Numbered from the stretch's first letter, positions 43,081 to 52,829 are shown. The stretch is DNA of 64,000 bases from Comamonadaceae bacterium OS-4 (GCA_027924025.1 AP026970.1:952501-1016500); one strand, 5' to 3'. Translations and numbers: made by a program. The notes: generated from the letters alone by a model not told the origin.

Positions 43081-45453
43081 TCAGTCCTTGAGCGCCCTCA
43101 GCACATTCTCCGCAGTAGCCGGTGCCGTGAGCTGCACAGTCGCGCCCGGGCCTTTGGCCTGGGCCACCGCATCGCGCAAAGCTTCAAACACGCTGATGCC
43201 CAGCATGAAAGGGGGCTCGCCCACCGCTTTGCTGCCGAACACGTTGTCTTCCCGGTTGGGTTCGTGCCAGAGGTCCACCTTGAAGTGTTCCGGCACATCC
43301 GCCGCGGTGGGGATTTTGTAGGTGCTGGGCGCGTGGGTGGCAAGAACACCCTTGTCGTTCCACACCAGTTGCTCGGTGGTGAGCCAGCCCATGCCCTGCA
43401 CAAAAGCGCCTTCAATTTGCCCCACGTCGATAGCGGGGTTGATGCTGCGACCCACGTCGTGGAGGATGTCCACTTTGAGCACCTTGCTCTCGCCAGTGAG
43501 GGTGTCGATCACCACTTCGGTGCACGCTGCACCATAAGCGAAATAGTAGAACGGCCGGCCCGTCAGCGTCGTCTTGTCGTAGTGGATCTTGGGCGTACGG
43601 TAAAAGCCGTCGCTCCAGAGCTGAATGCGGTTGGCATAGGCCATTTTCACCACGTCGTCGAAGCTGCGGGTAGTGGTGGGCGAGAACACTTCTCCATGCT
43701 TGAAGCGCACGGCGCCTGCGCCGCAGCCATCGAGGCCGGCCACAAAGGCGGCCAGGTTGTCGCGCACATTGCGGGCGGCAAACTGGGCCGCGCGGCCGTT
43801 GAGGTCGGTACCTGCACTGGCGGCAGTGGCCGAAGCATTAGGCACTTTGCTGGTGTCGCTGGCGGTGCTGAGCACCCGGGTAAAGGGAATGCCCAATTCG
43901 TCGGCCACGATCTGGGCCACCTTGGTGTTCAGGCCCTGGCCCATTTCGGCGCCGCCATGGTTCACCTGCACGCTGCCGTCGGTGTACACATGCACCAGTG
44001 CACCGGCCTGGTTGAACAGCGTGGCGGTGAAACTGATGCCGAACTTGACCGGCGTGATAGCAATGCCGCGCTTGAGCACGGGGCTGTCTTGGTTCCATGC
44101 CGAAATAGCCTCTACCCGCCGTCGATACTGCGCGGACAGCTCCAATTTTGATAGCAAGGGCTGGAGGATGTTGTCCTCCACCTTCATCTGGTAGTGGGTG
44201 GTGTCGCGCCTCTGTTCGGTGCCCGCAATGGCCTCATCACTGTAGAGGTTGCGCATGCGCACGTCCAGCGGGTCCAGCTTGAGTGCACGGGCGATATCGC
44301 CCATCACCGCCTCAATCAGCACCACGCCCTGGGGACCGCCAAAGCCGCGGAAGGCGGTGTGGCTCTGGGTGTTGGTTTTGCAACGGTAGGAGGTGATGTC
44401 CACATCCTGCAGGTAGTAGGCGTTGTCGGTATGGAAGATGGCGCGGTCCGCCACCGGGCCGGACAGGTCGGCGCTGAAACCGCAGTTGACGGCCATTTGC
44501 AGTTTGAGGGCGGTCAGGCGGCCGGTATCGTCAAAGCCCACGCTGTATTCATACGCAAAGGGGTGGCGCTTACCGGTGACCATGAAATCGTCGTCCCGGT
44601 CCAGCCGCAGCTTCACGGCGCAGCGGTTTTTGGCCGCCGCAATGGCAGCCCACACGGCCAGATGGCCGGCTTGCGTTTCCTTGCCGCCGAAGCCGCCGCC
44701 CATGCGCCTGCATTCCACCTTGACGGCATGGTTGTCGATGCCCAATGCGTGGCTCACCCAGTGCTGCACTTCGCCGGGGTGCTGGGTGCTGCTGTAGACC
44801 AGCCACTGGTTCTGCTCCTGCGGCAGCACATAGGCAATCTGGCCTTCCAGGTAAAAGTGCTCCTGCCCGCCGACTTCCAGCGTGCCGTGCAGGGTGTGGG
44901 GCGCGCTTTTCAGGGCCGCATCCGCATCACCGCGCCGCACGTTGACCGGCGGCAGCACAAAGCTTTGGGCGCGGATGGATTCCTGCACCGACAGGATGGC
45001 CGGCAAGGGCTCGATCCTGAGTTGAACTTTGCGGGCGGCATGGCGGGCCTGCATCACCGTTTTGGCTAGCACCACGCCCACCACCTGGCCCACGAACTGC
45101 ACGGTGTCCAAGGCAAACACCGGCTCGTCGCCGGCAAAGGCGGCCAACATGGGGTCGCCGGGAATGTCCTCCGCCAGTACCACGTCCACCACGCCGGGCA
45201 TGGCGCGCGCTGCCGTGCTGTCCACGTCCAGCAACTTGCCGTGCGCATGGGTGGAAAGAATGGGCGCGGCATACAAAGTGCCGCGCACCTCGGGCAGGTC
45301 GTCGATGTAATGCACCGCGCCAGCCACTTGGGCCACGGCGCTTTCATGGAACTGGTTGACGCCGGCGGCCGGGCCGCGGGGGGCGGGCACGGCAGCGGCG
45401 ACTTCGGGGGAGAGCGTTGGCATCAGCGTTGAATTCATGGAGGAGGCAGTCAT
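43081..45453 (-). CDS. xdhB: Xanthine dehydrogenase molybdopterin-binding subunit XdhB
   Basis: Catalytic subunit of 790 residues oxidising hypoxanthine and xanthine to urate. Motifs: GAVHYIDDLPEVRGTLYAA, RRMGGGFGGKETQAGH (cofactor loop), CKTNTQSHTAFRGFGGPQG with substrate-site Arg, and the C-terminal AVGEPPFMLGISVFEALRDA carrying the catalytic Glu. Start overlaps the xdhA stop by four bases. Residues ~432-449 (SKLELSAQYRRRVEA) are encoded by the interspersed repeat, in the same frame as in xdhA. Confidence 0.95.
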   Translation of the reverse strand: MTASSMNSTLMPTLSPEVAAAVPAPRGPAAGVNQFHESAVAQVAGAVHYIDDLPEVRGTLYAAPILSTHAHGKLLDVDSTAARAMPGVVDVVLAEDIPGDPMLAAFAGDEPVFALDTVQFVGQVVGVVLAKTVMQARHAARKVQLRIEPLPAILSVQESIRAQSFVLPPVNVRRGDADAALKSAPHTLHGTLEVGGQEHFYLEGQIAYVLPQEQNQWLVYSSTQHPGEVQHWVSHALGIDNHAVKVECRRMGGGFGGKETQAGHLAVWAAIAAAKNRCAVKLRLDRDDDFMVTGKRHPFAYEYSVGFDDTGRLTALKLQMAVNCGFSADLSGPVADRAIFHTDNAYYLQDVDITSYRCKTNTQSHTAFRGFGGPQGVVLIEAVMGDIARALKLDPLDVRMRNLYSDEAIAGTEQRRDTTHYQMKVEDNILQPLLSKLELSAQYRRRVEAISAWNQDSPVLKRGIAITPVKFGISFTATLFNQAGALVHVYTDGSVQVNHGGAEMGQGLNTKVAQIVADELGIPFTRVLSTASDTSKVPNASATAASAGTDLNGRAAQFAARNVRDNLAAFVAGLDGCGAGAVRFKHGEVFSPTTTRSFDDVVKMAYANRIQLWSDGFYRTPKIHYDKTTLTGRPFYYFAYGAACTEVVIDTLTGESKVLKVDILHDVGRSINPAIDVGQIEGAFVQGMGWLTTEQLVWNDKGVLATHAPSTYKIPTAADVPEHFKVDLWHEPNREDNVFGSKAVGEPPFMLGISVFEALRDAVAQAKGPGATVQLTAPATAENVLRALKD
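44108..44156 (+). repeat. Interspersed ~50-bp repeat, copy inside xdhB
   Basis: gcctctacccgccgtcgat head, actgcgcggacagctcc core and attttgatagca tail: a full-length match to intergenic copies. Translated in antisense as SKLELSAQ..., the same frame used in the xdhA copy. Confidence 0.55.
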
Positions 45454-46940
45454 GCGGCTTCTCCTTCAGGCACGTAGCTCTCTAAATTGATGGCGGTGAG
45501 GCCCTGACTCTCCAACCAATAACGCTGCAGCAAATTACCCAGCACCTCCACCCGGTAGGTACTGCTGGCGCGCATGTCGGAAATCGGGCTGAACTCGGTG
45601 CGCAAGGTGGCCTGTGCGGCTTTCACCGTGGCTGCACTCCAGGGTTTGCCCAGCAAGGCTGCCTGTGTTTTGAGTGCACGCACTGGTGTGGCTGCCACAC
45701 CACCCACCCCGATGCTGGCGTGGGTGACCACACCGCCTTCGATGTGCAGGTTCAGCGCGAGGCAGACGGCAGAAATGTCGTCTTCGAAGCGTTTGGAAAT
45801 CTTGTAAACCCGTGACTGCTCAAAGGGCACGGCCTTGGGCACCTTGATCCAGGCCAACACTTCGTCCGGCGCCATGACGTTCTGGCGGTAGCCGGTGTAG
45901 AGGTCCTCGAGGCGCAGTTCGCGGTGCACCGCTTTGGCCTTGCTGCCTGTGCCGCGCCAAGCCATCAGCACCACGCTGGCGCCCAGGGCAATCAGCAGCG
46001 GCATGGAGTCGCCAATCGGCGAGCCATTGGCCACGTTGCCGCCCAGTGTGCCCGCGTTACGCACCGGCAGGCCGGCAAAGCGGTTGGCAAAAGTGGCCAA
46101 CTGCGGCCGGTCTGCCACCAGGGCGGCAAACGCATCCGTCAGGGTGACGGCGGCGCCGATGGCGATGTGGTGCGGGTACTGCTCCACGCGCCGCAGTTCC
46201 GCCACTTGGGTCACGTCCAGCACGCGGGGGAAATCCTTGTGCATCTTGGTGACCCACAGGCCTACGTCGGTGCAGCCAGCGACGATTTGTGCTCGCGGGT
46301 ACTCGGCCCGCACCGCCAGCAAGTCGGGCAGGCTGGTGGGCGAAAAATAAGAAGAATCGACTGCTGGCGCCCGTCCCTCCTGCGCGAGCAGCTCCAATTT
46401 TGATAGCGTTTCGGCTTCGCGCAGGTCCACGGCGGGCTGGCCCAGCATGGTCTGGGCAGCATCCAGGATAGGGCGGTAGCCGGTGCAGCGGCACAAATTC
46501 CCACTCAGGGCATGCAGGGCGTCGTCCCGCGTAATGGGGGCACCGGCATGGGCGTGTTGCCGGTACAGGTCAAACAGGCTCATCACAAAGCCGGGGGTGC
46601 AAAAGCCGCATTGGGAGCCGTGGCACTGCACCATGGCTTCCTGTGCGGGGTGCAAGCGCCCGTCGTCGGCGGCAATGTCTTCTACCGTCCACAGTGCTTT
46701 GCCATTGAGGCTGTGGGCCATCTTGATGCAGCTGTTGACCGCTTTGGTCTGCAGTTCGCCGTTGACGGATTCGCCCACGACTACGGTGCAGGCACCGCAG
46801 TCGCCTTCGTTACAGCCCTCTTTGGTGCCCGTGCAGTGCAGGTCTTCGCGCAGCACCTCCAGCAGGGTGCGGGTGGGGGGAACATCGTGCAGCGTGACGA
46901 TTTCGCCGCGGCGTACAAACTTCAGGGGAGTAGTGGTCAT
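45450..46940 (-). CDS. xdhA: Xanthine dehydrogenase small subunit XdhA (2Fe-2S and FAD)
   Basis: Electron-transfer subunit of 496 residues from the ATG at 46940. Two [2Fe-2S] clusters: Cys43, 48, 51 and 71 (CNEGDCGAC) and Cys111, 114, 150 and 152 (CGFCTPG; CRCTGYRP). A FAD domain follows from ~205 (QIVAGCTDVGLW; AGTLGGNVANGSPIGDS). The linker at ~178-193 between the Fe-S and FAD domains (TLSKLELLAQEGRAPA) is encoded by the interspersed repeat. Divergent from a LysR regulator; cofactor insertion needs the distant XdhC. Confidence 0.96.
   Translation of the reverse strand: MTTTPLKFVRRGEIVTLHDVPPTRTLLEVLREDLHCTGTKEGCNEGDCGACTVVVGESVNGELQTKAVNSCIKMAHSLNGKALWTVEDIAADDGRLHPAQEAMVQCHGSQCGFCTPGFVMSLFDLYRQHAHAGAPITRDDALHALSGNLCRCTGYRPILDAAQTMLGQPAVDLREAETLSKLELLAQEGRAPAVDSSYFSPTSLPDLLAVRAEYPRAQIVAGCTDVGLWVTKMHKDFPRVLDVTQVAELRRVEQYPHHIAIGAAVTLTDAFAALVADRPQLATFANRFAGLPVRNAGTLGGNVANGSPIGDSMPLLIALGASVVLMAWRGTGSKAKAVHRELRLEDLYTGYRQNVMAPDEVLAWIKVPKAVPFEQSRVYKISKRFEDDISAVCLALNLHIEGGVVTHASIGVGGVAATPVRALKTQAALLGKPWSAATVKAAQATLRTEFSPISDMRASSTYRVEVLGNLLQRYWLESQGLTAINLESYVPEGEAA
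46361..46408 (+). repeat. Interspersed ~50-bp repeat, copy inside xdhA
   Basis: ctgctggcgcccgtccctcc head, tgcgcgagcagctcc core and attttgatagcg tail. Same orientation as the xdhB copy and in the same reading frame, so both proteins carry a SKLEL-x-AQ peptide. Confidence 0.65.
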
Positions 46941-46986
46941 GGAGTGTTTCCTCGTGCGGGAGGGTAATCCGGGTGTTGTTCCGTTT

Positions 46987-47006
46987 CCATACGCATTAGC
47001 ATATGG
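46987..47006. promoter_or_regulatory. Inverted repeat between xdhA and lysR
   Basis: CCATACGC-atta-GCATATGG: two 8-base arms with one mismatch, spaced by four bases. Placed midway between the divergent xdhA and LysR starts, the usual location for a LysR-type binding site. Candidate operator only. Confidence 0.45.
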
Positions 47007-47025
47007 GTCCAATTGAACGCTGTGT

Positions 47026-47958
47026 ATGAGAGACCAATCCCTTTTCGACAAGATAGACCTTCATTTGATCAGGGTCCTTCATACCGTGTTAACTGAGCGC
47101 AGCGTTTCGAAAGCCGCCATCCGTCTGGGCATGCACCAGCCGGCGGTCAGCGCATCGCTCAAACGCTTGCGGGACTTTGCCGGCGACCCCTTGTTGGTGC
47201 GCTCCGGCTCCGGCATGGTGCCCACTGAGACGGCGCTGCGCATGCTCGAGCCCAGTGCCAGCATATTGCGTGCCGCGGAGATGTTGTTCTCGGATGCGCG
47301 CGGGTTCGAGCCCGATGCCGCTCGCAATACCTTCCGGCTGGCCGCCAGCGATTATTTGGACCCCCTGTTTCTCCCGCGCCTGGTCGCACAAATCAAAGAG
47401 CAAGCCCCCTTTGCAGAAATAGAAATCCACCCGCTGAGCGGTGCCTCTGACTACCGCACCCAGCTGGCGCAGGGGGATATTGATGTGGTCATCGGTAACT
47501 GGCCCCAACCGCCGGACGACCTGCACCTAGGCCGCCTATTCGGGGACGAAGTGGTGTGCCTGGTGTCCAACAAGCACCCCGCCGTGCGCCGTGGCTGGGA
47601 CCAGACCCAGTGGTTGGAGGCCGAGCACATTGCGCCCGGCGCCACCCACCCGGGTGCCAAGGGGGTGATTGACGAGCACCTCAGCGGCCTCGGTTTGCAG
47701 CGGCATATCGTGGCCCGCTGCCCCCATTTCAGCCTGATTCCGGGCATGGTGGCATCAACCTTGCTCGTGTTAACCACCGGCCGCCAGTACTGTGAACGTT
47801 TTGTGGACACCCTACCGGTGACAATAATGCCTTGCCCTGTGCAGTTCCCCCGAATGATGTACTACCAGCTCTGGCACGCCCGCACGCACACGAGTGCGTC
47901 CAATAAGTGGCTGCGCGAGCGCATCAAGTCGGTGGCGGCCGAGCTTCGCAAAGAATAA
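47026..47958 (+). CDS. LysR family transcriptional regulator of xdhAB
   Basis: 310 residues. N-terminal winged helix-turn-helix (LHLIRVLHTVLTERSVSKAAIRLGMHQPAVSASLKRLRD, roughly 10-50) and a C-terminal periplasmic-binding-like effector domain (~90-300). Divergently transcribed from xdhAB with an inverted repeat between, so it very likely controls xanthine dehydrogenase; the effector may be a purine (inference). The BMP transporter genes begin 18 bases after its stop. Confidence 0.9.
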   Translation: MRDQSLFDKIDLHLIRVLHTVLTERSVSKAAIRLGMHQPAVSASLKRLRDFAGDPLLVRSGSGMVPTETALRMLEPSASILRAAEMLFSDARGFEPDAARNTFRLAASDYLDPLFLPRLVAQIKEQAPFAEIEIHPLSGASDYRTQLAQGDIDVVIGNWPQPPDDLHLGRLFGDEVVCLVSNKHPAVRRGWDQTQWLEAEHIAPGATHPGAKGVIDEHLSGLGLQRHIVARCPHFSLIPGMVASTLLVLTTGRQYCERFVDTLPVTIMPCPVQFPRMMYYQLWHARTHTSASNKWLRERIKSVAAELRKE

Positions 47959-47976
47959 TTAATACAACCCGTTCGT

Positions 47977-49545
47977 ATGGAATCTTCTCCTCCCATGCCT
48001 GTCGTCCCTCGGCTTCAATTGACAGGCATCACCAAAGCCTACCCGGGCGTGATCGCCAATAGCGACGTATCGCTCACCGTGCTGCCCGGCCAGACCCACG
48101 CCGTGCTCGGCGAAAACGGTGCCGGCAAATCCACCTTGATGAAGATCATTTACGGCTCCATCAAGCCCGACGCCGGCCAGGTGCTGTTCAACGGCAAGCC
48201 CGCCAATATCCGCAACCCCAAAGAGGCGCGGGCGCTGGGCATCAGCATGGTGTTTCAGCACTTCAACCTGTTTGACACCATCACCGTGGCCGAAAACGTG
48301 TGGCTGGGCCTGGACAAGGCCCAGAGCCTGGAACAGGTGACGGCCAGCATCACCGCCAAGGCGGCCGAATACGGCCTGGACATCGACCCCAGCCGCCCGG
48401 TGCACACCCTAAGCGTGGGCGAGATGCAGCGGGTGGAAATCATTCGTGCCTTGCTGACCAACCCGCAGTTGCTGATCTTGGACGAGCCCACCTCGGTGCT
48501 GACCCCCCAGGCGGTCGAAAAGCTGTTTGTGGTGCTCAAAAAGCTGGCCTCAGAGGGCTGCAGCATTTTGTACATCTCGCACAAATTGCATGAGATCCGT
48601 GAGTTGTGCAATGCCTGCACCGTGCTGCGCGGCGGCAAGGTCACCGGCGTGTGCAACCCGGCAGAAGAGTCCAACGCATCCCTGTCCCGCCTGATGATCG
48701 GCGCGGAACCGCCGCAGCTGGAGCATCGCCCCCAACAAGCGGGCTCTCCGGTACTCACTGTCAAAAGCCTGAGCCTGGCCCGCGAAGACCAGTTCGATGT
48801 CGACCTGAACGGCATTTCGCTCACGGTGCATGCAGGTGAGGTGGTGGGTATTGCGGGCGTGTCCGGCAACGGCCAGAAGGAACTGCTCTACGCCCTCTCC
48901 GGTGAAGACGTGCGCGCGCCCAAGGGCAGCGTGAGTATGGGCAAGGCCGATGTGTCGTCTCTGCACCCGGGCGGGCGGCGCAAGCTGGGCCTGCACTTTG
49001 TGCCTGAGGAACGTTTGGGCCGCGGTGCGGTGCCCACCCTGAGTCTGGCCCAGAACATGTTGCTGACCCGCACCGAGTCCATCTCTGCGCCCCAGTTCGC
49101 TGGTGGCTGGATCCGGGTGCGCCAGTTGGAAGACCATGCCGCGCGCATCATCAAGGCCTTCAACGTCAAGGCCAATGGCCCGACGGCTGCTGCGCGCTCG
49201 CTCTCCGGCGGTAATTTGCAGAAGTTCATTGTGGGCCGCGAGATCGATGCAGCGCCCAAGCTGTTCATCGTGTCCCAGCCCACCTGGGGGGTGGACGTGG
49301 GGGCTGCAGCGCAGATTCGCGGTGAGATTCTGGCCCTGCGGGACGCCGGCTGCGCGGTGCTGGTGGTGAGCGAAGAGCTCGACGAATTGTTTGAGGTGAG
49401 CGACCGGCTGCATGTCATCGCACATGGTCGGCTGTCGCCCTCGGTGCCGGTGGCCGAAGCCACGGTGGAAAAGATCGGGGAATGGATGAGTGGATTGTGG
49501 GATGGTTCCGGCGCAGCCGCTGCTGTGGAGGTGGCCCATGGCTAA
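47977..49545 (+). CDS. BMP-type ABC transporter ATP-binding protein (purine nucleoside importer)
   Basis: Two fused ATPase domains, 522 residues, as in RbsA/NupA-type subunits. Domain 1: GENGAGKST Walker A (near 46-54), LSVGEMQRVEI signature, LLILDEPTSVLTP Walker B. Domain 2: a degenerate Walker A-like GVSGNGQKELL (near 292), LSGGNLQKFI signature; SQPTWGVDVG replaces the usual DEP-type Walker B, normal in this family. Start has no clear ribosome-binding site. Overlaps the first permease by eight bases. Likely imports purine nucleosides or bases, judged from neighbours. Confidence 0.92.
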   Translation: MESSPPMPVVPRLQLTGITKAYPGVIANSDVSLTVLPGQTHAVLGENGAGKSTLMKIIYGSIKPDAGQVLFNGKPANIRNPKEARALGISMVFQHFNLFDTITVAENVWLGLDKAQSLEQVTASITAKAAEYGLDIDPSRPVHTLSVGEMQRVEIIRALLTNPQLLILDEPTSVLTPQAVEKLFVVLKKLASEGCSILYISHKLHEIRELCNACTVLRGGKVTGVCNPAEESNASLSRLMIGAEPPQLEHRPQQAGSPVLTVKSLSLAREDQFDVDLNGISLTVHAGEVVGIAGVSGNGQKELLYALSGEDVRAPKGSVSMGKADVSSLHPGGRRKLGLHFVPEERLGRGAVPTLSLAQNMLLTRTESISAPQFAGGWIRVRQLEDHAARIIKAFNVKANGPTAAARSLSGGNLQKFIVGREIDAAPKLFIVSQPTWGVDVGAAAQIRGEILALRDAGCAVLVVSEELDELFEVSDRLHVIAHGRLSPSVPVAEATVEKIGEWMSGLWDGSGAAAAVEVAHG

Positions 49546-50623
49546 AGCCGGATTGAAACTCGAAGCCCGCCCCCAGCCGTCCAAAGCCTGGGGCTACGGT
49601 TCCCCGGTGCTGGCGCTGCTGGTGACGGTGCTGATCGGTATCGTGCTGTTCATGGCACTGGGCAAAGACCCGGTGCGGGGCCTGCTGGTGTTTTTCTGGG
49701 AGCCTATCAAGAGCGGTTACGCCTTGGGTGAACTGGTGGTCAAGGCAACCCCATTGCTGCTGATCGCGCTGGGGCTGGCGGTCTGCTTCCGCTCGAATGT
49801 GTGGAATATCGGAGCCGAGGGGCAGTACATCATTGGCGCGGTGGCGGCCAGTGGCGTGGCCTTGCTGGCCGAAAAAACCACCGGGGGCTGGATTGTGGTG
49901 CCCGTGGTGATAGCGGGCATTGCCGGGGGCATGGCCTGGGCCGGGCTCACTGCGTTCTTGCGCGACAAATTCAACGCCAATGAGATCCTGGTCAGCTTGA
50001 TGTTGGTGTACGTGGCGGTGCAGGTGCTGGGCTATCTGGTCTACGGGCCCTGGAAAGATCCTTTGGGCTACAACTTCCCGCAAACCAAAACCTTTGAGGC
50101 GGCCACCCGCATTCCACGGCTGTTTCAGGGCTCCCGCATGACGATCGGCGTGGTGTTTGCGGTGGTGGCGGTGGCTGGTATTTGGATTTTTCTGTTCCGC
50201 ACACGTGCCGGGTTTGCCCAGCAGGTTGGCGGGCTGGCGCCGGCGGCTGCCCGGTATGCCGGTTTCTCGTCGCGCAAAGCGCTGTGGACCGCCTTGCTGG
50301 TATCCGGCGGCATGGCGGGTTTGGCTGGCGCGCTGGAAGTGGCGGGTCCCATCGGCCAGCTCACCCCTTATGTGCCGGCCGGTTATGGTTTTGCAGCCAT
50401 CATCGTGGCCTATGTGGGGCGCCTGCACCCGGTGGGCATGGTGTTCTCCGCGCTGCTGATGAGCATGTTTTATATCGGTGGCGAATTGGCCCAGTCCCGC
50501 CTCGGGCTGCCCAAGTCGCTCACTGGCGTGTTCCAGGGCTTGTTGTTGTTCAGCCTCTTGGCTTGCGATACGTTGGTGAATTACCGCCTCAAATGGGTCT
50601 CCGCTGCAGGAGGTAAAAAATAA
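49538..50623 (+). CDS. BMP-type ABC transporter permease 1
   Basis: Inner-membrane permease of 361 residues, BPD_transp_2 family (branched-chain/ribose/nucleoside type). Start at 49538 overlaps the ATPase stop. About nine hydrophobic segments; FRSNVWNIGAEGQYIIGAVAASG and FNANEILVSLMLVYVA are signatures of NupP-like nucleoside permeases. Pairs with the next gene, with which it shares a TAATG stop-start. Confidence 0.93.
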   Translation: MAKAGLKLEARPQPSKAWGYGSPVLALLVTVLIGIVLFMALGKDPVRGLLVFFWEPIKSGYALGELVVKATPLLLIALGLAVCFRSNVWNIGAEGQYIIGAVAASGVALLAEKTTGGWIVVPVVIAGIAGGMAWAGLTAFLRDKFNANEILVSLMLVYVAVQVLGYLVYGPWKDPLGYNFPQTKTFEAATRIPRLFQGSRMTIGVVFAVVAVAGIWIFLFRTRAGFAQQVGGLAPAAARYAGFSSRKALWTALLVSGGMAGLAGALEVAGPIGQLTPYVPAGYGFAAIIVAYVGRLHPVGMVFSALLMSMFYIGGELAQSRLGLPKSLTGVFQGLLLFSLLACDTLVNYRLKWVSAAGGKK

Positions 50624-51543
50624 TGGATGCGTATGCACTGCTGATCGCAGCAACTCTGAATGCCGGCACCGTGCTGGCCATTGCCTCGCTCGGCCTGTTG
50701 ATCAATGAAAAAGCCGGTATCGTCAATCTAGGTGCCGAGGGCATGATGCTGTGCGCCGCCATTGCCGGGTTTGCGGCGGTGGTGCACACCGGCAGCGATG
50801 TGGCAGGGTTCATGGCCGGTATTGCCGCAGGCGCGGTCATGGCGGCCATCTTCGGTGTGCTGGTGATCTGGCTCAATACCAACCAATATGCCACCGGCTT
50901 GGCCCTGAGCCTTTTCGGCGCGGGGTTCTCTGCGTTTGCAGGGATCTCGTATGTCCAGGAAAAAATGCCCGATCGGCCCAGCTTCGCGATTCCCGGCCTC
51001 TCGGACATCCCGTTTGTGGGCCCCGCCTTGTTCAAACACCACCCCATGGTGTACCTGACGGTGTTGTTTGCCCTGGGGTTGATCTGGTTTTTGTACCGCA
51101 CCCGTGCCGGTTTGATTTTGCGCAGCGTGGGGGAGAGCCCTGAGTCTGCGCATGCACTTGGCTACCCGGTGCGCGCCATCCGCTTAGGCGCCGTAGTGTG
51201 CGGCGGCGCACTGTGCGGTTTGGCGGGTGCATATATATCGGTGATCTACACCCCCTTATGGGTCGAGGGCATGGTGGCCGGCAAAGGCTGGATCGCGTTG
51301 GCCTTGACCACTTTTGCCACCTGGCGCCCGGCACGGGTGTTGCTTGGAGCCTATTTGTTCGGCGGCGTGACCATGTTGCAGTTCCATTTGCAGGGCATTG
51401 GCGTCGAAGTGCCCAGCCAGTTCTTGACCATGTTGCCGTATCTTGCGACCATCGTGGTCTTGGCTCTTATTTCGCGCAATCCGCGTTGGATACGGATTAA
51501 CATGCCCGCCTCTATTGGCAAGCCGTTTTATCCGGGTTCCTGA
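50623..51543 (+). CDS. BMP-type ABC transporter permease 2
   Basis: 306-residue partner permease, BPD_transp_2 family. NEKAGIVNLGAEGMMLCAAIAGF is the family's conserved cytoplasmic-loop region; about eight hydrophobic segments; GLILRSVGESPESAHALGYPV is typical of NupQ-like proteins. Start codon overlaps the previous stop by one base. Followed after 48 bases by the binding-lipoprotein gene. Confidence 0.93.
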   Translation: MDAYALLIAATLNAGTVLAIASLGLLINEKAGIVNLGAEGMMLCAAIAGFAAVVHTGSDVAGFMAGIAAGAVMAAIFGVLVIWLNTNQYATGLALSLFGAGFSAFAGISYVQEKMPDRPSFAIPGLSDIPFVGPALFKHHPMVYLTVLFALGLIWFLYRTRAGLILRSVGESPESAHALGYPVRAIRLGAVVCGGALCGLAGAYISVIYTPLWVEGMVAGKGWIALALTTFATWRPARVLLGAYLFGGVTMLQFHLQGIGVEVPSQFLTMLPYLATIVVLALISRNPRWIRINMPASIGKPFYPGS

Positions 51544-51591
51544 CGTGCGAAAGTTTTGGTTAGATCTCTCGTTTTTTTATAAGGAAGTGAC

Positions 51592-52749
51592 ATGACAGAT
51601 TTGCAAAAACGCTCCTTGCTCAAGGTAGCGGCCCTGACAGCCGTTGCTGCCGCTGCCTTGGTTGGCTGCGGCAAGAAGGAAGAGCCGGCTCCTGCGCCGG
51701 CACCGGCTCCAGTTGCCTCCGCACCTGCGCCCAAGCCAGAACCTTTGAAAATTGCGTTCGCCTACGTTGGCCCTGTGGGCGACGGCGGCTGGACATTCGC
51801 ACACGACAATGCCCGCAAGGCACTCGAAGCCGAGTTCGGCGACAAGATCGTCACTTCCTTCGTGGAAAACGTGCCTGAGTCTGCGGACGCTGAACGCGTG
51901 ATCCGCGAAATGGCCAGCAGCGGCAACAAGCTGATTTTCGGCACGACCTTCGGCTACATGGAGCCCATGCTCAAAGTTGCGCCCGAATTCAAGGACGTGA
52001 AGTTCGAGCACGCGACCGGCTACAAGCAAGCCGACAACATGCGCACCTACGACAGCCGCACCTACGAAGGCGCGTACATGGCGGGTGTGATCGCCGGCAA
52101 AATGACCAAGACCAACACCTTGGGTGTGGTGGCCTCGATCCCAATTCCTGAAGTGATCCGCAACATCAACAGCTTTACTTTGGGCGCTCAAAGCAGCAAC
52201 CCCAAGATCAAGACCAAAGTGGTGTGGGTGAACGGCTGGTTTGATCCACCCAAAGAAACCGAAGCTGCGACTTCCTTGATCAACGGCGGTGCCGACGTTC
52301 TGTTCCAGAACACCGACTCTGCCGCTGTCTTGAAGACCGCGGAAGCCAAGGGCAAGCGCGCTTTCGGCTGGGACTCTGACATGACTGCCTACGGCCCCAA
52401 GGCCCACTTGGCATCTGCAGTGATCAACTGGGGCCCCTACTACATCTCCGCGACCAAGGCCGCGCTGGATGGCTCCTGGAAGGGTGGCACTGGTTCTTGG
52501 TTGGGCGTGAAGGATGGCGCGATCGATATCGTTTCCATCGCGGAAGACGTGCCTGCTGAAACCAAGGCCAAGGTCGAAGAAGTCAAAGCTGGTTTGAAGG
52601 ATGGCTCCTTCGCTATCTGGAAAGGTCCTCTGAAGGACAACGCAGGCAAGGAAATCTTGAAAGACGGCGAAACCGCTGACGACAAGTTCCTCTCCGGCGT
52701 GAACTTCTACGTCAAGGGCGTGGAAGGCAAGGTTCCCGGCGCCAAGTAA
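51592..52749 (+). CDS. BMP family lipoprotein, ABC transporter nucleoside receptor
   Basis: Binding lipoprotein of 385 residues, PnrA/BmpA/TmpC family. Lipobox LVGC with Cys26, then an Ala/Pro-rich tether (~30-50). The Bmp fold follows: IAFAYVGPVGDGGWTFAHDN, IFGTTFGYMEPML, YEGAYMAGVIAGKMTKTN and GADVLFQNTDSAAVLK. aaggaag precedes the ATG. Family members bind purine nucleosides. A strong terminator follows the gene. Confidence 0.94.
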   Translation: MTDLQKRSLLKVAALTAVAAAALVGCGKKEEPAPAPAPAPVASAPAPKPEPLKIAFAYVGPVGDGGWTFAHDNARKALEAEFGDKIVTSFVENVPESADAERVIREMASSGNKLIFGTTFGYMEPMLKVAPEFKDVKFEHATGYKQADNMRTYDSRTYEGAYMAGVIAGKMTKTNTLGVVASIPIPEVIRNINSFTLGAQSSNPKIKTKVVWVNGWFDPPKETEAATSLINGGADVLFQNTDSAAVLKTAEAKGKRAFGWDSDMTAYGPKAHLASAVINWGPYYISATKAALDGSWKGGTGSWLGVKDGAIDIVSIAEDVPAETKAKVEEVKAGLKDGSFAIWKGPLKDNAGKEILKDGETADDKFLSGVNFYVKGVEGKVPGAK

Positions 52750-52765
52750 TGGTGAGCCGGTAAGC

Positions 52766-52794
52766 AAAAGGGCCGCCCTGTGCGGCCCTTTTTT
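52766..52794 (+). terminator. Rho-independent terminator after the BMP transporter operon
   Basis: Stem AAGGGCCGC (52768-52776) with GCGGCCCTT (52782-52790), 5-base loop, followed by a T-run to 52794. Separates the transporter genes from the Rieske/deaminase pair. Confidence 0.85.
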
Positions 52795-52829
52795 GTTAAT
52801 GGCTGCTACATAGTTGCACTTTGGAAAGC

